Origin: Lentibacillus amyloliquefaciens
Lineage (GTDB): Bacteria; Bacillota; Bacilli; Bacillales; Amphibacillaceae
DNA length: 64,000 bases
Direction: 5' to 3'
Assembly: GCF_001307805.1 (NCBI RefSeq)
Contig: NZ_CP013862.1
Location: 1,240,001 to 1,304,000, forward strand
In this document: positions 1-9,479 of the stretch, piece by piece
How positions within the stretch are numbered: the stretch's first letter is position 1
Layout: each line of letters opens with the position of its first letter
The notes under the pieces: model-generated
Database searches by the model: none
Told to the model about the DNA's origin: nothing
The model's input: the letters and a program-made list of their open reading frames with translations, nothing else
Position numbers and translations under genes: made by a program

Positions 1-75
1 TTTTTCCCTCCTGCGATGGTTTGTACTATTATATATACGAGCTCATCAGAAATTTAGACCAACCTGTCTATAAAA

Positions 76-121
76 AATTAGAATTCTTTTTGAACCTGCC
101 CATTCAAAAAGAATTCTAATT
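76..121. terminator. Terminator hairpin at the racE 3' end
   Basis: A perfect 19-base inverted repeat (76-94 and 103-121) with an 8-base loop contains the racE stop codon. A/T-rich arms give U runs in both directions, so it probably ends racE transcription and perhaps also a convergent unit outside the window. Confidence 0.75.
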
Positions 122-941
122 AAGGATTGGAAATAATTGCCTTTTCAATCATGACCGACTGAAAAGAATCAGATGATTCCCTGAATATACCTTCAGTGAT
201 TTTTGCAAACATCGCCATATCACCTGTTGTATAAAATTGATGTGCCGGCGTCTCTCTTCCTCCATTTAAAAGATCGTTAAACTCCAGAATGGTGCTGGCT
301 TCACGTGCTGTTTCTTCACTCGATGAAATGAGTGTTACTTCGCTTCCGATAATCGTTTGTATCGTATCTTTAATCAGCGGGTAATGGGTACAGCCAAGAA
401 TCAACGTATCAATGTCATTTTTTGCCTTTAGCGGCTCAAGTGACTTTGCTGCAATGTCCTCAGCTTTGTGACCGGATAAAATGCCCTGTTCAACCATCGG
501 AACAAACAACGGACATGGCAGTGGGCTGACTTGGATATTGGCGTTTATGCCTAGCAGCGCCTCTGTATAAGCATTGCTTCTGATTGTACCTTCTGTGCCA
601 ATTACACCAATGTGATTATGTTTCGTACTTTTAATAGCTGCGCGTGCCCCGGGATTAATAACGCCGATCACCGGGATGCTTAATTGGGTCTGCAGCTCAT
701 TTAAGGTAAATGCAGTTGCTGTATTGCATGCAATCACAAGCATTTTAATATCTTGATGAAGAAGAAAGTCCACCATCTCCCACGTGAATTGTTTCACTTC
801 ATCTTCAGACCTTGGACCATATGGACACCTTAACGTATCCCCTAAATAAATTAAATTTTCCCGCGGCAACTGACGCATCAATTCATGAGCGACTGTCAGT
901 CCTCCAACACCGGAGTCGATAACACCTATTGCCTGATTCAA
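120..941 (-). CDS. racE: Glutamate racemase
   Basis: Cofactor-independent racemase that converts L-glutamate to D-glutamate for peptidoglycan (and any poly-gamma-glutamate) in the cytoplasm. The 273-residue length is normal. The N-terminal GVIDSGVGG carries the active-site Asp/Ser. The two catalytic cysteines are C72 in ACNTAT and C184 in GCTHYPL, followed by H186. It lies 20 bases downstream of the MarR-type gene and is probably cotranscribed with it, as in Bacillus subtilis. The stop lies inside the terminator hairpin. Confidence 0.97.
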   Translation of the reverse strand: MNQAIGVIDSGVGGLTVAHELMRQLPRENLIYLGDTLRCPYGPRSEDEVKQFTWEMVDFLLHQDIKMLVIACNTATAFTLNELQTQLSIPVIGVINPGARAAIKSTKHNHIGVIGTEGTIRSNAYTEALLGINANIQVSPLPCPLFVPMVEQGILSGHKAEDIAAKSLEPLKAKNDIDTLILGCTHYPLIKDTIQTIIGSEVTLISSSEETAREASTILEFNDLLNGGRETPAHQFYTTGDMAMFAKITEGIFRESSDSFQSVMIEKAIISNP

Positions 942-961
942 AAAATCGCCTCTTCCAGTTG

Positions 962-1438
962 TTAGTTATCATTTACTTGGTGCATTTCTTCGTACAAATG
1001 CGTTAACATTTCATTCAAAGCTTCTGTCTGGTCAATTGAAGAGTTTTCCAGTACCTCACCTAAATAGTGCTGACGTTTCTGGATAACTTCCTCTATAATG
1101 GTACGCCCTTTTGTCAAAATGTGAATTCTGACGACACGACGGTCACTGGTATCTTTGATCCGTTCCACCAGTTCATTTTTTTCAAGGCGGTCCACCAGAT
1201 CTGTTGTAGTACTGAACGCCAGCCCGTTCTTATTTGACAGTTCTCCAATTGTTAAATCGCCATCAATCAAAAACTGCAACGCTATGAATTGCGGGGATGT
1301 AATCGGATAATGATTCAGTATTTTCCTTCCGTTCTGTTTGATCATGCCGGATATGTATCGTAATTGCTTTTCCAGATTCGCAATTGTTTCTTCTGGTATC
1401 TCCTGGTTCAATATGGCGACCCCCTGTGTGAATCCCAA
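962..1438 (-). CDS. ysmB: MarR-family transcriptional regulator (YsmB-like)
   Basis: A 158-residue winged-helix regulator with the MarR layout: N-terminal dimerisation helices, helix-turn-helix around residues 70-100 (LTIGELSNKNGLAFSTTTD), wing with DRRVVRIH, then C-terminal helices. Its position just upstream of racE matches YsmB in B. subtilis. The ligand and targets cannot be read from the sequence. The start could also be a few codons downstream. Confidence 0.88.
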   Translation of the reverse strand: MGFTQGVAILNQEIPEETIANLEKQLRYISGMIKQNGRKILNHYPITSPQFIALQFLIDGDLTIGELSNKNGLAFSTTTDLVDRLEKNELVERIKDTSDRRVVRIHILTKGRTIIEEVIQKRQHYLGEVLENSSIDQTEALNEMLTHLYEEMHQVNDN

Positions 1439-1563
1439 TTTTTATATACGTATTCTAACATAATTCGACAAAAATATCAGTTTGGTTCCAATTCTGGTTT
1501 GTGTTTTGAAATAGAATTAAGCTTTTTATCTTCGTTACTGATGTAAATTGCGAAGTAAGTGCT

Positions 1564-1696
1564 ATGTTGATTTCCGTTCCGGGCAGTCGCTTTCCACGGG
1601 CAACGCTTCAGCCTCCTCGGAAGAAAACCACTTCCTGCTCAGGTCTAGCTGCCCGTTTTCCCGCAGGAGTCGACTGCCCTCCACTCCAATCAACAT
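1564..1696. repeat. Palindromic Bacillaceae-type intergenic repeat, copy 1
   Basis: Non-coding 133-base unit bounded by perfect 9-base inverted ends (ATGTTGATT / AATCAACAT), with inner arms GGGCAGTCG / CGACTGCCC. The middle holds the motif CAGCCTCCTCGGAAG and CCCGCAGGAGTCGACTGC. I recognise this G/C-rich type from intergenic regions of many Bacillaceae. It does not code for protein here. Confidence 0.7.
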
Positions 1697-1757
1697 TCAC
1701 AAGAAAAGTTTAGTTAAGATCCAAAATAATGAGATTATAAAGCGCAAAACCAGCGTA

Positions 1758-1864
1758 GGAAATACACGACGACTCCTGCGGGACGGGAGGTATCGGTGAG
1801 ACCCCGCAGCGCGCCAGAACGAGGAGGCTCACCAGTCGCCCTAAGGTGCGCGGCGTGTATTTCC
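1758..1864. repeat. Palindromic Bacillaceae-type intergenic repeat, copy 2
   Basis: A 107-base unit with perfect 11-base inverted ends (GGAAATACACG / CGTGTATTTCC). Inside are GACTCCTGCGGGA, GACCCCGCAG and GAGGAGGCTCA, the complementary core of the preceding copy, so the two form a loose inverted pair. No start codon or ribosome binding site indicates coding use. Confidence 0.65.
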
Positions 1865-1915
1865 GAAACGGTAGACGGCGCACCAACTCACACCTAAAGT
1901 TACGTCGCAGTTTAT

Positions 1916-2092
1916 CCCGCATCTAAGGTTCAGTAACCCGCCAAAATACGGCGGCTAACTGAACCTAAATGCCCGATTCTGTTCGGGCCAACAGGATGTT
2001 GGTTACAAAGGCGTTGGCTATTGACGTGGCGAACTTAGCCTTTGTTCTCATTCAGCGGAAAAGTGCGCTCCGCTAAATGAAGTTTCACTTTA
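1916..2092 (+). repeat. MITE-like palindromic repeat, copy A (long form)
   Basis: Starts with CCCGCAT and ends with GTTTCACTTTA, like the copies at 12725-12844 (inverted) and 20588-20706. It holds the hairpin GGTTCAGTAA...CTAACTGAACC, the GCCCGATTCTGTTCGGGC stem and an ATTCAGCGG...CCGCTAAAT stem. It is longer than the others because about 55 extra bases follow the second stem. Confidence 0.7.
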
Positions 2093-2212
2093 TGGATATT
2101 GGGTCATCAACAATAATCTTTTAAAAAACTGGCGAAGAAAATAATCAGTTAGAACTACAAAGGTTCAAAATAGTTTGTTGTCATAATATTAAGCAATCAG
2201 TAAAATTGTGCT

Positions 2213-2240
2213 CACCGTTTACGCATTGTTTCATACGCTA
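2213..2240 (+). promoter_or_regulatory. Probable sigma-K promoter of gerE
   Basis: CACC at 2213-2216, a 15-base spacer and CATACGCTA at 2232-2240 fit the sigma-K pattern (AC ... CATANNNTA). gerE is a sigma-K gene in B. subtilis, and this site lies about 60 bases upstream of its start codon. Confidence 0.6.
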
Positions 2241-2301
2241 ATATTGACTAAATAATTTACCCTTCATCTGCAGCTCTTTGACAGCAAGGAGGGGTTATCA
2301 T

Positions 2302-2526
2302 TTGAAGGACAACGAATATAAGCCAAAGCAATTATTAACCAGCCGCGAAAAAGAGGTATTTGAGCTCTTAGTACAAGATAAAACAACAAAGGAAATTGCC
2401 CAGGAATTGTTCATATCGGAAAAAACTGTCCGAAACCATATTTCCAATTCAATGCAGAAATTGGGTGTCAAGGGGCGATCACAAGCTGTAGTTGAACTTC
2501 TCCGCATGGGGGAGTTAAAGCTGTAG
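2302..2526 (+). CDS. gerE: Spore germination/coat transcription regulator GerE
   Basis: LuxR/FixJ-type DNA-binding protein of 74 residues that acts in the mother cell late in sporulation on spore-coat genes. Almost the whole protein is the helix-turn-helix (LLTSREKEVFELLVQ, FISEKTVRNHISN, LGVKGRSQAVVELLRMGEL) and it is nearly identical to B. subtilis GerE. I chose the TTG start at 2302 because AAGGAGGGG ends 7 bases upstream and the length then equals the family length. The open frame continues upstream to 2278. It is transcribed opposite to its neighbours. Confidence 0.95.
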   Translation: MKDNEYKPKQLLTSREKEVFELLVQDKTTKEIAQELFISEKTVRNHISNSMQKLGVKGRSQAVVELLRMGELKL

Positions 2527-2527
2527 G

Positions 2528-2561
2528 AAAACCGGCTTTCTTTAGAGGAAGCCGGTTTTTG
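2528..2561 (+). terminator. gerE terminator
   Basis: Hairpin AAAACCGGCTTTC / GGAAGCCGGTTTTT starts directly after the gerE stop and ends in a T run on the plus strand. Confidence 0.85.
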
Positions 2562-2566
2562 TTTAT

Positions 2567-2612
2567 CCCGCATGCAGGGGATAGAGATCCCCACTGATTG
2601 AAGTTTCGTTTC
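2567..2612 (+). repeat. Truncated remnant of the MITE-like repeat
   Basis: Begins CCCGCATG and ends GAAGTTTCGTTTCAT, the two ends of the 120-base repeat family. The centre is reduced to a small GGGGAT/ATCCCC hairpin, which looks like an internally deleted copy. Confidence 0.45.
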
Positions 2613-2613
2613 A

Positions 2614-3057
2614 TTAAGTAATGAGCAATTTTTCTTTAATTGATTCTGACAAAGGAATAGGTTTTCCAGTTTCAGAATTTATGTATACCATTCGCCCGCG
2701 GCCTGTTAAGCAAATATCTTCCTTGTCATTTACAGCCATATAGTGAATATCAAGTGACGTTTTACCGATATCATTCACTTTAACATATAGCTTAAGACTG
2801 TCATCGAAATAAATCTGTCTATGATAATCACATTGAAGGTCAGCCACAATTGGCAAGCCTGAACTGTAATTGCTGTTATCAAATAGTCCAGTTGATTTCA
2901 TAAATTCAATCCGCGCTTCTTCAAAGTAAATAAATGGCGAAACATTATTCACATGACCAAACATATCCGTTTCAGAAAAACGAATTTTGACAGGAATATA
3001 AAACGAAAACCCTGACCGCCATTCTTCCATATTTTCGATATATGAAATATTTTTCAA
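2614..3057 (-). CDS. ysmA: Hotdog-fold acyl-CoA thioesterase (4HBT family, YsmA-like)
   Basis: A 147-residue single hotdog domain. The conserved FSETDMFGHVNN near residues 28-39 carries the catalytic Asp of 4HBT thioesterases, followed by the long helix FIYFEEARIEFM. It probably hydrolyses acyl-CoA in the cytoplasm. It sits downstream of sdhB, as in Bacillus. The open frame starts with TTG behind a GGGGGG ribosome binding site; an ATG ten codons later is the alternative. Confidence 0.85.
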   Translation of the reverse strand: MKNISYIENMEEWRSGFSFYIPVKIRFSETDMFGHVNNVSPFIYFEEARIEFMKSTGLFDNSNYSSGLPIVADLQCDYHRQIYFDDSLKLYVKVNDIGKTSLDIHYMAVNDKEDICLTGRGRMVYINSETGKPIPLSESIKEKLLIT

Positions 3058-3130
3058 ATCAAGTTCCCCCCTTGTTAAAATGACCCTTACCTAAGCCTGG
3101 CAAGGGTCATGATTAATTATTAAGTTTTTA

Positions 3131-3898
3131 TTAATGCGCCTCGTCACTGCCAAAGAAATTTTTGAAGGCTTGAATATTGGTATCACGGTTCATAGCAGCA
3201 ATCGAAGTTGTTAATGGAATGCCTTTAGGGCAAACCTCCACACAGTTTTGCGCGTTGCTGCAGCCTGCCAGGCCGCCTTCGTCCATTAAGCCTTCAAGAC
3301 GCTCACTTTTGTTCATTTCACCTGTCGGGTGAGCATTGAACAAACGTACCTGAGAAAGTGCAGCCGGGCCGATGAAGTCTGACTTATCATTTACATTCGG
3401 ACAAGCCTCAAGACAGACGCCGCAACTCATACATTTTGAAAGTTCATAAGCCCATTGACGTTTTTTCTCCGGCATCCGTGGTCCCGGACCGAGATCATAC
3501 GTTCCATCGATTGGAATCCACGCCTTAACTTGTTTCAGTGCATCAAACATTTGTTCACGATCAACAAAAAGGTCACGAATTACCGGAAAAGTATCCATTG
3601 GCTCAAGCCTGATCGGCTGTTCAAGTTCGTCCACCAGCGCTGCACAGGATTGCCGTGCTGTTCCATTGATTACCATTGAACAAGCACCGCAAACTTCTTC
3701 AAGGCAATTCATATCCCATTGAACCGGCGCTGTTTGTTCCCCATCGGCGTTAACCGGATTTCGGCGAATTTCCATTAGTCCGGAAATAACGTTCATACCT
3801 GGTTTATATGGAAGTTCAAATGTTTCTTTATAAGGAGAAGAATCCGGACTGTCCTGACGCGTTATAATAAAGGTGACTTTGCTTTCTTCAGCCATCAT
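3131..3898 (-). CDS. sdhB: Succinate dehydrogenase iron-sulfur subunit
   Basis: Electron-transfer subunit of complex II on the inner face of the membrane. The 2Fe-2S ligands are C65, C70, C73 and C85. The bacterial-ferredoxin half holds C156, C159, C162, C166 and C213, C219, C223 for the 4Fe-4S and 3Fe-4S clusters. The length of 255 residues is close to B. subtilis SdhB (253). Its ATG overlaps the sdhA stop (TAATG), indicating translational coupling in an sdhCAB operon. Confidence 0.97.
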   Translation of the reverse strand: MMAEESKVTFIITRQDSPDSSPYKETFELPYKPGMNVISGLMEIRRNPVNADGEQTAPVQWDMNCLEEVCGACSMVINGTARQSCAALVDELEQPIRLEPMDTFPVIRDLFVDREQMFDALKQVKAWIPIDGTYDLGPGPRMPEKKRQWAYELSKCMSCGVCLEACPNVNDKSDFIGPAALSQVRLFNAHPTGEMNKSERLEGLMDEGGLAGCSNAQNCVEVCPKGIPLTTSIAAMNRDTNIQAFKNFFGSDEAH

Positions 3899-5666
3899 TA
3901 CTTACTCCCTTCATGTTCGTTTTTTTGCGTGTAATCGCGTTTACGCGGTGGAATATGCGACACATCAACTTCTTCATAACTAATGACAGGGTCTCTGCTA
4001 TTTTCATCGAATTGTGCAACCGTTGTCTTCAGGAAGTTCTCATCGTCACGTTCAGGGAATTCTGGCTTGTAGTGTGCACCGCGTGTTTCATCACGTTTTA
4101 AGGCACCATTGGTGATTACCCTTGCCAGATGCAGCATACTTTCCAGCTGACGCGTAAACATAACACCCTGGTTGTTCCAGCGGGATGTATCGTTTATGTT
4201 TATATTTTCCCAGCGCTCCATCAGTTCCTGAATTTTCTTGTCTGTTTCTTTTAGCTTGTCATTATAGCGGACAACGGTTACGTTATCAGTCATTAATTCG
4301 CCAAGTTCTTTGTGAATCTGATAAGCATTCTCTGTACCGTCCATCTGCATCAAGTTCTCAAATCGATCCTGCTCTTCTTTCTCTCTGTCTTCAAACAGTT
4401 TTGACGGAAGATCGTCAACATGTTTCTCAAGGCCATCAATGTATTCAATTGCTTTCGGACCAGCTACCGAACCACCATAGATTGCCGAGAGCAATGAGTT
4501 GGCACCAAGCCGGTTAGCCCCGTGCTGGGAATAATCACATTCACCGGCAGCAAAAATACCAGGGATGCTTGTCATCTGATCATAATCAACCCACAGACCG
4601 CCCATTGAATAATGAACTGCCGGGAAAATCTTCATTGGCATTTTACGCGGGTCATCACCGACAAATTTTTCATAAATTTCCATGATGCCGCCCAATTTAA
4701 CATCAAGTTCTTTCGGGTCTTTATGGGACAAATCAAGATAGACCATATTCTCTCCGTTAATACCGAGTTTCTGATGAACACATACATCAAAAATCTCCCG
4801 TGTTGCAATATCACGCGGCACGAGGTTGCCGTATGCGGGATATTTTTCTTCAAGGAAATACCATGGTTCACCGTCTTTATACGTCCAGACTCTGCCGCCT
4901 TCACCGCGTGCCGACTCGCTCATGAGACGAAGCTTATCATCACCCGGGATAGCAGTTGGATGAATTTGAATGAATTCACCATTAGCATACTTTGCGCCTT
5001 GCTTATATAGAATACTTGCTGCAGAGCCGGTATTGATCATTGAGTTGGTTGACTTTCCAAAGATAATGCCAGGGCCTCCGGTGGCTATAATAACAGCATC
5101 TGACGGAAACGATTTGATTTCATGTGATTGTATATTCTGTCCCACAATACCGCGTCCGGTATTTTCCTCATCAACTATAGCCCCTACAAATTCCCAGCTT
5201 TCGTACTTGTTGACTAAGCCTTCAACTTCATAGCGGCGAACTTGTTCATCAAGCGCATACAGGAGCTGCTGTCCTGTTGTAGCACCTGCATAAGCCGTTC
5301 GGTGATGTTGAGTTCCCCCGAAGCGCCGGAAGTCTAGAAGCCCTTCCGGTGTGCGGTTGAACATAACCCCATACGGTCAAGCATATTAATAATGCTTGGC
5401 GCTGCATCACACATTGCTTTAACCGGCGGCTGGTTCGCGAGGAAGTCTCCGCCATATACTGTATCGTCAAAGTGAATTGCCGGTGAGTCACCTTCACCTT
5501 TGGTATTAACCGCTCCATTTATTCCACCTTGAGCACACACAGAGTGAGACCGTTTCACAGGCACAATGGAAAATAAATCAACATTTACACCCGCTTCTGC
5601 TGCTTTGATTGTTGCCATGAGACCGGCCAATCCGCCTCCAACAACAATAACTTTACGATTACTCAT
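3898..5666 (-). pseudogene. sdhA: Succinate dehydrogenase flavoprotein subunit, frameshifted as sequenced
   Basis: Catalytic, FAD-carrying subunit of complex II that oxidises succinate to fumarate. The N-terminal part (5334-5666) has the dinucleotide motif GGGLAGLMA and the SHSVCAQGGI flavin-attachment region. The remaining 480 or so residues (from MFNRTPEGLLDF, 3898-5364) continue in another frame. Adding one G to the G4 run at 5367-5370 restores a 589-residue protein very like the B. subtilis one. No other damage is seen and both flanking subunits are intact, so a sequencing error or a very recent mutation is more likely than an old pseudogene. Confidence 0.93.
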
Positions 5667-5708
5667 TTGGATTACTCACTCCTTGTTCTCTGTTTTGAAC
5701 ACACATTA

Positions 5709-6329
5709 TTATACTCCGTACGCAAATTGAATTAATGCTCTAACACCGACGTAACTAAGACCCAAAAATACAATCAGTGTAGCGTATGTAGCAACCTTCT
5801 GGGATTTTGGTGATTGTGTAAAGCCCCATGAAACCAAGAAGCTCCATAGTCCATTTGCAAAATGGAAAGTGGTTGAAATAACACCAAGAATATAAAACCA
5901 GAACATAAACGGATTGGAAAGAATGTTTTCCATCAGATTATAATCGAGGTCTGCATTTCCAAGACCAATTTGAACACGCGTTTCCCATACGTGCCATGCA
6001 ATAAATACAAATGTGATAATCCCGGTAATCCGCTGCAATAGATACATCCAGTTACGGAAATAACCATATCGTGTTGTGTTGCCCGTACCGGTCAGGACAA
6101 TATAAATTCCTAAAATTGCATGGAATAGGATCGGCAGATAAATAACCAGGATTTCAAGTAATAATCGGAACGGCAATTCGTGCATAAATCCCGCCGCCTG
6201 ATTAAAACTTTCCTCGCCGTATACAGCAAAATGGTTTACAACAAGATGCTGTATAAGGAAAATCCCAATTGGAATTACGCCTAACAGGGAATGGAGTCTT
6301 TTGTAAAAAAACTCTCGATGTTCTGCCAT
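5709..6329 (-). CDS. sdhC: Succinate dehydrogenase cytochrome b558 subunit
   Basis: Membrane anchor of complex II that binds two haems b and passes electrons to menaquinone. At 206 residues with five hydrophobic segments it matches the Bacillus single-polypeptide anchor. Histidines suitable for haem ligation occur in FLIQHLVVNHFAV, LFHAILG, FIAWHVWE and TTFHFANG. It is the first gene of sdhCAB, with GAGGGGG as ribosome binding site 7 bases before the ATG. Confidence 0.95.
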   Translation of the reverse strand: MAEHREFFYKRLHSLLGVIPIGIFLIQHLVVNHFAVYGEESFNQAAGFMHELPFRLLLEILVIYLPILFHAILGIYIVLTGTGNTTRYGYFRNWMYLLQRITGIITFVFIAWHVWETRVQIGLGNADLDYNLMENILSNPFMFWFYILGVISTTFHFANGLWSFLVSWGFTQSPKSQKVATYATLIVFLGLSYVGVRALIQFAYGV

Positions 6330-6437
6330 GTGTTTACCCCCCTCAGTTGAAATGTTAAATTTGCAGAAGGTACATCTTTCGACAATATACCCCTAATTAA
6401 TTTACTGTCCAAAAAATGTACAATTTATGACATATTT

Positions 6438-6466
6438 ATTGTAATGCTTACTATGAGAAGCGTCAA
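6438..6466 (-). promoter_or_regulatory. Sigma-A promoter of the sdhCAB operon
   Basis: On the minus strand TTGACG (6466-6461), a 17-base spacer and TACAAT (6443-6438) lie about 100 bases upstream of sdhC, leaving an untranslated leader of roughly 100 bases. Confidence 0.75.
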
Positions 6467-6607
6467 GAAAAGGAACAGGACCTTTTGTTAAAATGAAAAA
6501 AATTTGCTGAGCCTTCTTGCACTTTGACGCTGTTGCATAGATAATGATATTAAATATTTTTTGGATTAATTTATTTAACATGCATCAGTTCGGAAAGGAT
6601 GACTTCA

Positions 6608-7045
6608 ATGTCTAAAAATCACGACTCCCTGCCAGTAACATTACTGGATGAGCTCCATACATCCGGAGCGGGATATGATATGCTCCGCTATATCGGGTTA
6701 CCTGATATATTCGGGGCTGAGTCCAACACGCTTCTCTATTTCATGGGGAAGAACATCGCCAGAAAGCTTGAAATTGAATCGATATCCGATATTGTTTATG
6801 CATTCGAAAAGTTGGGCTGGGGCCAATTAGAACTATTTAAAGAGAAAAAAACAGAACTAGTCTTTCAATTAATGGCTGACTCAGTCGTATACCGCCTGAA
6901 AGCCCCATTGAATACTGAATTTCGCCTCGAGTCCGGTTTTTTGGCAGAAGCAATCGAGCGGGTTAAAGACCGTCCATGTGAGTGCCGGGAAGAACTGCAT
7001 AAAAAAATTCATCAAATCGAATTCACTGTTATTTTTACCGATTAA
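6608..7045 (+). CDS. yslB: YslB family protein (DUF2507)
   Basis: A 145-residue cytoplasmic protein matching YslB, which stands between sdhC and uvrC in Bacillus. The family has a V4R-like alpha/beta fold. Near the C terminus RPCECREEL is the cysteine-containing part. The ATG at 6608 is preferred over 6599 because GGAAAGG ends directly before 6599 and lies at normal distance from 6608. The function is not known. A weak promoter (TTGACG at 6524) lies upstream. Confidence 0.85.
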   Translation: MSKNHDSLPVTLLDELHTSGAGYDMLRYIGLPDIFGAESNTLLYFMGKNIARKLEIESISDIVYAFEKLGWGQLELFKEKKTELVFQLMADSVVYRLKAPLNTEFRLESGFLAEAIERVKDRPCECREELHKKIHQIEFTVIFTD

Positions 7046-7118
7046 TCATTCGGCTTAAAGTGCACAACATAACGTTTTCATTTCTTTAATATTATATATA
7101 TAACAGGAGCAAAACAAA

Positions 7119-8912
7119 TCAGGTTGTTTCGCTCCCTTCTCCATCATTTAAATGTTCAAGGATATTTTGCGCAACGTCCTGTGGAACACCCAGTTTAGTA
7201 ATATTATCAATAGACGTATTTTTAATTTCATTCACAGATTTGAAATGCGTCAGCAGCAAGCGTCTGCGCTTCTCGCCGACTCCCGGGATTTTATCCAGTT
7301 CAGAGTTGAATAAATTTTTCCCGCGCAATTGGCGGTGAAATGAGATTGCAAATCGGTGAACTTCGTCCTGAATTCGCTGAACAAGATAAAAGGCTTGCGA
7401 TTTTCTGGACAATGAAATAACGCCGGGAGGCTCGCCATAAACAAGTTCGCTTGTTTTATGCTTATCGTCTTTAGCCAGACCGCATAAGGGTATATCCAGC
7501 CCTAACTCATTCTCCAGGACTTCAAGCGCTGCACTCATCTGTCCTTTGCCGCCGTCAACGATAATTAAATCCGGAAGCGGCTGCTCTTCCTTCAATAGTC
7601 TCGTATAACGCCGGCGTATAACTTCCCTCATTGTATCGTAATCATCGGGGCCATCTACATTTCTAATTTTATATTTGCGGTATCCCTTTTTATCCGCCCT
7701 GCCATCTGTAAAAACAACCATAGCCGAGACAGGGTCCGTTCCTTGAATATTGGAATTATCGAACGCCTCAATACGGTGCGGGGTTTCAATATTCAATGCA
7801 TCACCCAGCTTTTCCACTGCTTGTATAGTTCTCGCTTCATCACGTTCAATCAAGGTGAATTTTTCATTAAGTGCTATCGCTGCATTTTTCACAGCCAATT
7901 CAACAAGTTCCTTTTTTCCGCCGCGGAATGGCGTATGAACATTAATCTCAAGTAATTCACTTAATAAATCTGTATCCGTCCCAATCGGTACAAGCAGCTG
8001 TTTTGGCTTCAAATGACGCTGATGCAAATAAAACCTTCCGATAAAACTGATGAACGTATCATCAGGATCATCAAAAAACGGAAAGGTTGATACATCCCGT
8101 TCGATTAATTTCCCCTGTCTGACAAAGAATACTTGAATGCACATCCAGCCTTTATCATAACTGTAACCGAATATATCGCGGTCAACCTGATCATTTAACG
8201 TCATTTTCTGTCGTTCCATGACAGCTTCAAGATGCTGGATGAGGTCGCGTAGTTCCTTGGCCCGTTCAAAATTCAATTCGTCACTTGCTTCATGCATTTG
8301 GGCGACTAAGTCTTTTTTAATTTCTTTATGCCCGCCCTGTAAAAATGACGTTATATTTTGAGTGATTTTTTTATAAGTCTCTTCTGATACAGGTTTTTCA
8401 CTGCAAGCCAGGCACTGACCCATATGATAATAGATGCATGGGCGCCCGGGCGGGTTGTTGCATTTTCGCAATGGGTATAAACGGTCAAGCAGCTTCTTGG
8501 CCTCCCTTGCAGCCAGGACATTTGTATAAGGTCCGAAATACTTCCCTTTGTCTTTTTTTAAATTCCTTGTAATAAGCAGCCGCGGATGCCGCTCAGAAGT
8601 GATTTTTAAATATGGGTATGATTTATCATCTTTTAGACGAACATTGTATCTGGGATCATATTTTTTAACCAAATTCATCTCCAGAATCAATGCTTCCATT
8701 TCTGATGAGGTCACAATATATTCAAAATCCTGAATCTCCCTGACAAGTCGTTGGGTCTTTTGGTCATTTGCACCTGTGAAATAAGAACGGACTCTATTTC
8801 GCAGTTTTTTCGATTTTCCTACATAAATAACTGTCCCATTTTTGTCTTTCATCAGATAACAACCAGGCTGTGCAGGTAAAACAGCCAGTTTTTCACTTAG
8901 TTGCTGGTTCAT
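7119..8912 (-). CDS. uvrC: Excinuclease ABC subunit C
   Basis: Nucleotide-excision-repair endonuclease that makes the 3' and 5' incisions around UvrB-marked lesions. Its 597 residues are normal. The order is: GIY-YIG nuclease (GCYLM at 17-21, [18 protein letters not shown] at 28-45); Cys-rich [23 protein letters not shown] motif around 200-235; the RNase H-like second nuclease ([18 protein letters not shown]); and C-terminal helix-hairpin-helix ([16 protein letters not shown]). Confidence 0.97.
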   Translation of the reverse strand: MNQQLSEKLAVLPAQPGCYLMKDKNGTVIYVGKSKKLRNRVRSYFTGANDQKTQRLVREIQDFEYIVTSSEMEALILEMNLVKKYDPRYNVRLKDDKSYPYLKITSERHPRLLITRNLKKDKGKYFGPYTNVLAAREAKKLLDRLYPLRKCNNPPGRPCIYYHMGQCLACSEKPVSEETYKKITQNITSFLQGGHKEIKKDLVAQMHEASDELNFERAKELRDLIQHLEAVMERQKMTLNDQVDRDIFGYSYDKGWMCIQVFFVRQGKLIERDVSTFPFFDDPDDTFISFIGRFYLHQRHLKPKQLLVPIGTDTDLLSELLEINVHTPFRGGKKELVELAVKNAAIALNEKFTLIERDEARTIQAVEKLGDALNIETPHRIEAFDNSNIQGTDPVSAMVVFTDGRADKKGYRKYKIRNVDGPDDYDTMREVIRRRYTRLLKEEQPLPDLIIVDGGKGQMSAALEVLENELGLDIPLCGLAKDDKHKTSELVYGEPPGVISLSRKSQAFYLVQRIQDEVHRFAISFHRQLRGKNLFNSELDKIPGVGEKRRRLLLTHFKSVNEIKNTSIDNITKLGVPQDVAQNILEHLNDGEGSETT

Positions 8913-8953
8913 CTTTGAACTTCTCCCCTGTAAAATGGTGCCTGATTATACAG

Positions 8954-8984
8954 AATCCCCTGTCACATATCGCGACAAGGGATT
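8954..8984 (-). terminator. Hairpin between trxA and uvrC
   Basis: AATCCCCTGTC / GACAAGGGATT inverted repeat 30 bases after the trxA stop. The T run is weak, so termination may be partial. A TATAAT for uvrC follows about 35 bases before its ATG. Confidence 0.5.
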
Positions 8985-9015
8985 GAGTCAACTTTCTGCA
9001 TAATGATTATCTGCC

Positions 9016-9333
9016 TTAAGAGGCATGTTTATTGATTAACTCAACTAATGCTTCTTTCGGCTGAAAACCAACAACTTGATCAACGACTTTACCATCTTTG
9101 AAAAGCAGAAGTGTCGGTATGCTCATAACACCATATTTTCCTGCTGTCTCTTGATTTTCATCGACATCAAGTTTAACAATTTGTACTTTATCTTCCATTT
9201 CACCATCTATTTCTTCCAGTACGGGAGCAATCATTTTGCAAGGTCCGCACCATGGTGCCCAGAAATCAGCCAACACTAAACCATCAGCTGTTTCCTGACC
9301 GAAATTTTGATCCGTAACATGTTCAATTGCCAT
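9016..9333 (-). CDS. trxA: Thioredoxin
   Basis: General cytoplasmic disulfide reductase. The protein has 105 residues, the thioredoxin fold and the redox motif WCGPC (C29 and C32), followed by the cis-Pro loop MSIPTLLLF. Start: the ATG at 9333 follows GGAGGG with correct spacing; the longer open frame (to 9354) contains the ribosome binding site itself. An extended -10 (TGATATACT, minus strand, near 9370) suggests its own promoter, separating it from etfA. Confidence 0.97.
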   Translation of the reverse strand: MAIEHVTDQNFGQETADGLVLADFWAPWCGPCKMIAPVLEEIDGEMEDKVQIVKLDVDENQETAGKYGVMSIPTLLLFKDGKVVDQVVGFQPKEALVELINKHAS

Positions 9334-9445
9334 TATTATTCCCTCCTCAATCACTAAACTATGGTTTAAAGTATATCATCGTTAGTAATTCCTCGCGAAT
9401 ACTTTGCTTATACTCGCAGGTAGCGCGCCCTCTCAGGTTAAAAGA

Positions 9446-9467
9446 CCTGACTGGAAAACGCGTCAGG
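9446..9467 (-). terminator. etfA terminator
   Basis: CCTGAC / GTCAGG hairpin just downstream of the etfA stop. On the minus strand it is followed by TCTTTT. Confidence 0.55.
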
Positions 9468-9479
9468 CCTCAGTACTAA

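Noticed and set aside
4185..5010. Long plus-strand open frames opposite sdhA
   Set aside because: They are antisense shadows of a strongly conserved gene, with no ribosome binding sites or recognisable protein features.
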